This document shows, one piece after another, positions 61,541-64,000 of a DNA stretch of 64,000 bases (its first letter is position 1; every line of letters starts with the position of its first letter). Under the pieces are notes generated by a model, which saw only the letters and a list, made by a program, of their open reading frames with translations, was not told where the DNA came from and did not search any database. The translations under genes were made by a program, and so were the position numbers. Source of the DNA: Actinomyces marmotae (GTDB taxonomy: Bacteria; Actinomycetota; Actinomycetes; Actinomycetales; Actinomycetaceae). Location of the stretch: NCBI RefSeq assembly GCF_013177295.1, contig NZ_CP053642.1, positions 930,001-994,000 on the forward strand, written 5' to 3'.

Positions 61541-62376
61541 TAGTGGTTTTGGTGCTCTTCGGCGTCGTCGGTGAGGTAGGGGACCAGGCGGCGGATGTTG
61601 AAGGGTGGGGCGGTTTGGGTGGTGGTGATGTAGCCGTCGACGGGTTTCCAGGTGGTGGTGCCGGTGGGGCGGTAGCGGGCGGTCCAGGTGGTGGTCAGGG
61701 TGACGGTGACGTTGTTGGCGGTGGTGGCGTACAGGTGGGTCACGGTCTGGTGGGGGTAGGGATGCCCGGGGTCGGTGGTGGTCGTGGTAGTGCCATCCCC
61801 CCAGTTCCAGGTGTAGGTGGCGGGCGTGGCCTCGATATCCACGCGGGTGGGGCCCACGGTGGTGGATAGTGTTCGAGTGGCGGGGTTGGTGTGGGCGATC
61901 AGGGGCATGTGCAAGAGGATGGTGTCCCCGGGTGGTTGGAGGGTGATGCCCGAGCCCTCGACGATGAGGGTGGCCACGTCGCGGGAGGTCAGGATGATCG
62001 GGGCCGGTGCCGGGGCCGGTGCGGCTGGGGCGTCCGGTGCCGGGGCGGGGCGCGTGGGGGCTGGTTGGAAGCGGCACGCGCCGATGTCGTTGCCCTGGGA
62101 GTCTTGCCCGTCGCAGATGTGATCGCCCTCCACCGGCCCTGCCTGGGACTGCCCGGCAGAGACCACCACCCCCTGCGCCCCACCCCCACCGGCCGACGGC
62201 GAGAAGCCAAGCCCAACCCGAACCTCCTTGTACGACGATGACATCACGGTGACTTCATTGTCGAGGGCTCTACCGACCCATCGGAATTCCCCGCCCTCAG
62301 AGTCATGGCCCCCGGATGGCCCCGTGAGAGGGAAGGGGAAGATCATTAAGGCGGCCGCCAGAGTCGCGCGCAGCAT
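61540..62376 (-). CDS. secreted PKD-domain protein
   Basis: This 278-residue protein starts with a signal peptide (MLRATLAAALMIFPFPL). A charged N-terminal region, a Pro/Ala-rich spacer (RPAPAPDAPAAPAPAPAP) and a PKD-like immunoglobulin-type domain follow. The domain is recognised by TYTWNWGDGTTTTTTDPGHP, YPHQTVTHLYATT and VTVTLTTTWTARY. PKD domains usually mediate protein or glycan contact on the cell surface. The ATG at 62376 shares bases with the upstream lipoprotein stop (TGATG), so the pair is translationally coupled. It is somewhat less GC-rich than neighbouring genes and threonine-rich. Confidence 0.8.
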   Translation of the reverse strand: MLRATLAAALMIFPFPLTGPSGGHDSEGGEFRWVGRALDNEVTVMSSSYKEVRVGLGFSPSAGGGGAQGVVVSAGQSQAGPVEGDHICDGQDSQGNDIGACRFQPAPTRPAPAPDAPAAPAPAPAPIILTSRDVATLIVEGSGITLQPPGDTILLHMPLIAHTNPATRTLSTTVGPTRVDIEATPATYTWNWGDGTTTTTTDPGHPYPHQTVTHLYATTANNVTVTLTTTWTARYRPTGTTTWKPVDGYITTTQTAPPFNIRRLVPYLTDDAEEHQNH

Positions 62377-63107
62377 CAATTCAATGACACCCCTCCGACA
62401 TGCCACATGCCATCCTGGTACCGCAGGATCATGAAGAACCTCGACTCCTCGGCCGCATTTTTAACCGTTTCACCTCGACTATTCACCCCCGTTGATTCTC
62501 CCGAGATTATGGTGAATCTGATCCCGCAGTACTCCTTCCCCTGTCCTGGGGCGATGTATTCCATGTTCGTGATCCTATCGACCCACAGGTTGGCCCATCC
62601 TCCGCTTTTGTGGAGCGCGGTGGCGTCGTCGATGGCGGACTTGCAGAAGACGCAGCGCTCTTCGCTCATGGCGGCTAGGTCTGTGGTGTCGCCGGTCATG
62701 AAGGCGTAGCGGTAGAGCTCGATGAAGTGCACGGCGGCGCGCACGGCGCCTTGTTGGGTGTTTTCGGTGGCCTCCGCGGGCATGGGGGGCTTGGGCATGG
62801 CCAGGGCGGTGGCTCTTTGAGCGGCCAGTTCGGGGCTGAGTGAGGGGGGCGCGCTGGCACTGGGAGTGGTCGCCGCGCTGGCGGGGGTTTCGGCGGGGGT
62901 GGTGGTGTGCTGGGTGGGCGGCGTCGTCGGAGTGGTCGGCGCCGGGGTGGGGTCCTTGGCGCAGGCCGTTAGGATCAGTAGTCCTGGGGCCAGGGCGCAG
63001 CAGGTCAGAAGGACCAGGGCGGTGGAATGGCGGATGCTGGCGCCGCGTTGTTGGGGCGCAGCGGGGTCGCCGGCGTGGATCGGTGAGGGGCGGGGCGCGG
63101 GGGTCAT
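62376..63107 (-). CDS. DUF6318-type lipoprotein
   Basis: This 243-residue lipoprotein has a hydrophobic signal (TALVLLTCCALAPGLLIL) and the lipobox LTAC, with the lipidated Cys near residue 39. A Thr/Pro/Ala-rich stretch of about 50 residues comes next. The folded C-terminal domain contains AAVHFIELYRYAFMTGDT, MSEERCVFCKSAIDDATAL and YCGIRFTI, features of the actinobacterial DUF6318 family. Function is unknown. The downstream PKD gene starts in its stop codon. ATG 63107 is preferred over a longer start that would put 30 Pro/Arg-rich residues before the signal peptide. Confidence 0.82.
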   Translation of the reverse strand: MTPAPRPSPIHAGDPAAPQQRGASIRHSTALVLLTCCALAPGLLILTACAKDPTPAPTTPTTPPTQHTTTPAETPASAATTPSASAPPSLSPELAAQRATALAMPKPPMPAEATENTQQGAVRAAVHFIELYRYAFMTGDTTDLAAMSEERCVFCKSAIDDATALHKSGGWANLWVDRITNMEYIAPGQGKEYCGIRFTIISGESTGVNSRGETVKNAAEESRFFMILRYQDGMWHVGGVSLN

Positions 63108-63408
63108 GGGTTCTGGGGCCTTCCAAGCGAGGAGTCGATGCGGTCGTGGACCAGGGCAAGCGCGAGGCCCCAGGTCGGCCCCAGACGACGGCGGCATCGC
63201 CGTCGGGCCCCAACCCTAGGGCCCCGCCCACCCCCGGCGCTAGACCCCACCGTCAATCTGTGGAAAACCCCCACCAACCCCGCCCCACCAGCACCGCCCT
63301 GTGGACAACCGACCGGTCTCGCTCCTAACAACGACCGGTCTCGCTCCTAACAACGACCGGTCTCGGTTCAGGGAGGGGGAGGGAAGCGGGCTGTGGCAGG
63401 CTTGGGGC
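63108..63408. other. 301-bp region between the divergent lipoprotein and holA genes
   Basis: This gap should hold the promoters of the lipoprotein/PKD pair (minus strand) and holA (plus strand). It contains a GC-rich stretch, the related sequences CTGTGGAAAACC (63259-63270) and CTGTGGACAACC (63299-63310), and the right-hand 22-bp repeat array (63310-63364). No further gene and no clear promoter hexamers were recognised. Confidence 0.4.
63310..63364. repeat. three inverted 22-bp repeats (right array)
   Basis: CGACCGGTCTC, the exact reverse complement of the left-array core, begins at 63310, 63332 and 63354, again 22 bp apart. The two spacers are identical (GCTCCTAACAA). Read on the minus strand, the unit is the core followed by TTGTTAGGAGC, close to the left array's TTATCACGGGC. 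The array lies 45 bp before the holA start and upstream of the lipoprotein gene. Confidence 0.85.
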
Positions 63409-64000
63409 ATGCCGCCCGCCCGACCCGCCGCCTCGAAGCGCTCCCGCCCCGCGGGCCCCTCGTGGGACCAGGTGGCGCTCGCTCCTGTCGTCCTCGTGCG
63501 CGGCGGGGAGGATCTCCTCGGCGAGCGCGCCGTCGATCGACTCCTCGCCCAGGCCAGGGCCAAGGACCCCACCACGGAGGTCGTCCGCCTCGACGCGGCC
63601 ACCTACGAGCCCCATATGCTCGACACCCTCGTCTCGCCCTCCCTCTTCGGCGAGCCCAAGCTCGTCCACGTACCCAACCTCGAGCAGATGACGGACGCGC
63701 TCCTCACCGACCTGCTCGCCTACGTCGCAGCCCCCGCCTCCGACGTCGTCGTCATCCTGCGCCACAGCTCCGGCCAGCGCGGCAAGAGGCTCCTCGACGC
63801 CCTGGCCGCATCCCCCTACCCAGTCGTGACCTGCGAGCCGATCAAGAAGGACGGGGACAAGGCGGCCCTCGTCAACGCCGACGTGCGCCGCGCCGGCCGC
63901 CGCATCGAGGCCGAGGCCATCGGGGCGCTCGTCGACGCCCTGGGCTCTGACCTGCGCGAGCTCACCAGCGCCGTCGCCCAGCTCATGGCCGACACCGAGG
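63409..64000 (+). CDS. holA: DNA polymerase III delta subunit (3' end outside window)
   Basis: HolA is the wrench of the clamp loader: it opens the sliding clamp during loading. The first 197 residues are present and the frame stays open to the window end. After a basic Pro/Ala-rich head come APVVLVRGGEDLLGERAVDRLL, SPSLFGEPKLVHVPNLEQM, VVVILRHSSGQRGKRLLDAL and CEPIKKDGDK. The helical GSDLRELTSAVAQLMADTE follows, which is typical of the second domain. The ATG at 63409 follows a GGAGGGGGAGGG tract and a GGGG closer to the start. Confidence 0.9.
   Translation, partial: MPPARPAASKRSRPAGPSWDQVALAPVVLVRGGEDLLGERAVDRLLAQARAKDPTTEVVRLDAATYEPHMLDTLVSPSLFGEPKLVHVPNLEQMTDALLTDLLAYVAAPASDVVVILRHSSGQRGKRLLDALAASPYPVVTCEPIKKDGDKAALVNADVRRAGRRIEAEAIGALVDALGSDLRELTSAVAQLMADTE

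Noticed and set aside
61431..63364. The 22-bp arrays as a CRISPR
   Set aside because: The spacers are themselves conserved, only 11 bp long and identical in the right array, and no cas gene is present.

Overview
This 64-kb window is chromosomal DNA of a very GC-rich Gram-positive actinobacterium. The most likely source is the family Actinomycetaceae (Actinomyces or a close relative). The evidence is the gene order dinB-DUF3040-mraZ-rsmH-ftsL-ftsI-murE-murF-mraY-murD-ftsW-murG-murC-ftsQ-ftsZ-pgeF-sepF-yggT-divIVA, a PriA-type HisA, a HelR-type helicase, a DUF6318 lipoprotein, many GTG starts and ATGA/GTGA stop-start overlaps. Genus is an inference. No rRNA, tRNA, CRISPR array, insertion sequence or prophage was recognised.

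Layout. 0-10.4 kb: the end of dapA, an aldo/keto reductase, a convergent acyl-CoA synthetase, a HelR-like helicase, a PAC2-family protein, a spermidine-synthase-like protein, dinB and a DUF3040 membrane protein. 10.4-30 kb: the division and cell-wall (dcw) cluster, led by a region rich in 10-bp-spaced MraZ-type boxes; ftsZ has its own candidate promoter. 30.1-36.2 kb: lspA, an rluD-type pseudouridine synthase, a GNAT protein, a 133-bp element with 19-bp inverted ends, and dnaE. 36.4-40.5 kb: an S4 RNA-binding protein, a secreted membrane-anchored beta-helix protein and two unknown genes. 40.7-42.0 kb: hisD, ending at a long hairpin. 42.1-49.8 kb: an AT-rich control region and a tightly packed six-gene operon (small membrane protein, GT2 synthase, jelly-roll-like protein, UDP-GlcNAc 2-epimerase, DUF2334 deacetylase-like protein, TIM-barrel glycosidase-like protein). 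49.8-55.6 kb: a RecQ-phosphoribosyltransferase fusion, a MetE-like methyltransferase behind a strongly structured leader, and a CPA1 antiporter. 55.6-61.4 kb: hisC-hisB-orf, a receptor Ser/Thr kinase on the other strand, then hisH and priA. 61.4-63.4 kb: a lipoprotein/PKD gene pair lying between inverted arrays of a 22-bp repeat. 63.4 kb to the end: the start of holA.

How the genes work together. murC-G, mraY and ftsW/ftsI supply and polymerise lipid II at the septum organised by FtsZ, SepF and FtsQ/L, while DivIVA directs polar growth. The his genes are split into three blocks by inserted loci. The strongest candidate for a little-described system is the 42.5-49.8 kb operon. It has the functional parts of a pga/ica-type synthase-dependent polysaccharide locus (polymerase, small membrane partner, deacetylase, hydrolase), but the deacetylase and hydrolase are of different families and a UDP-ManNAc-forming epimerase is built in. 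The second candidate is the two-gene cassette framed by inverted 22-bp repeat arrays.
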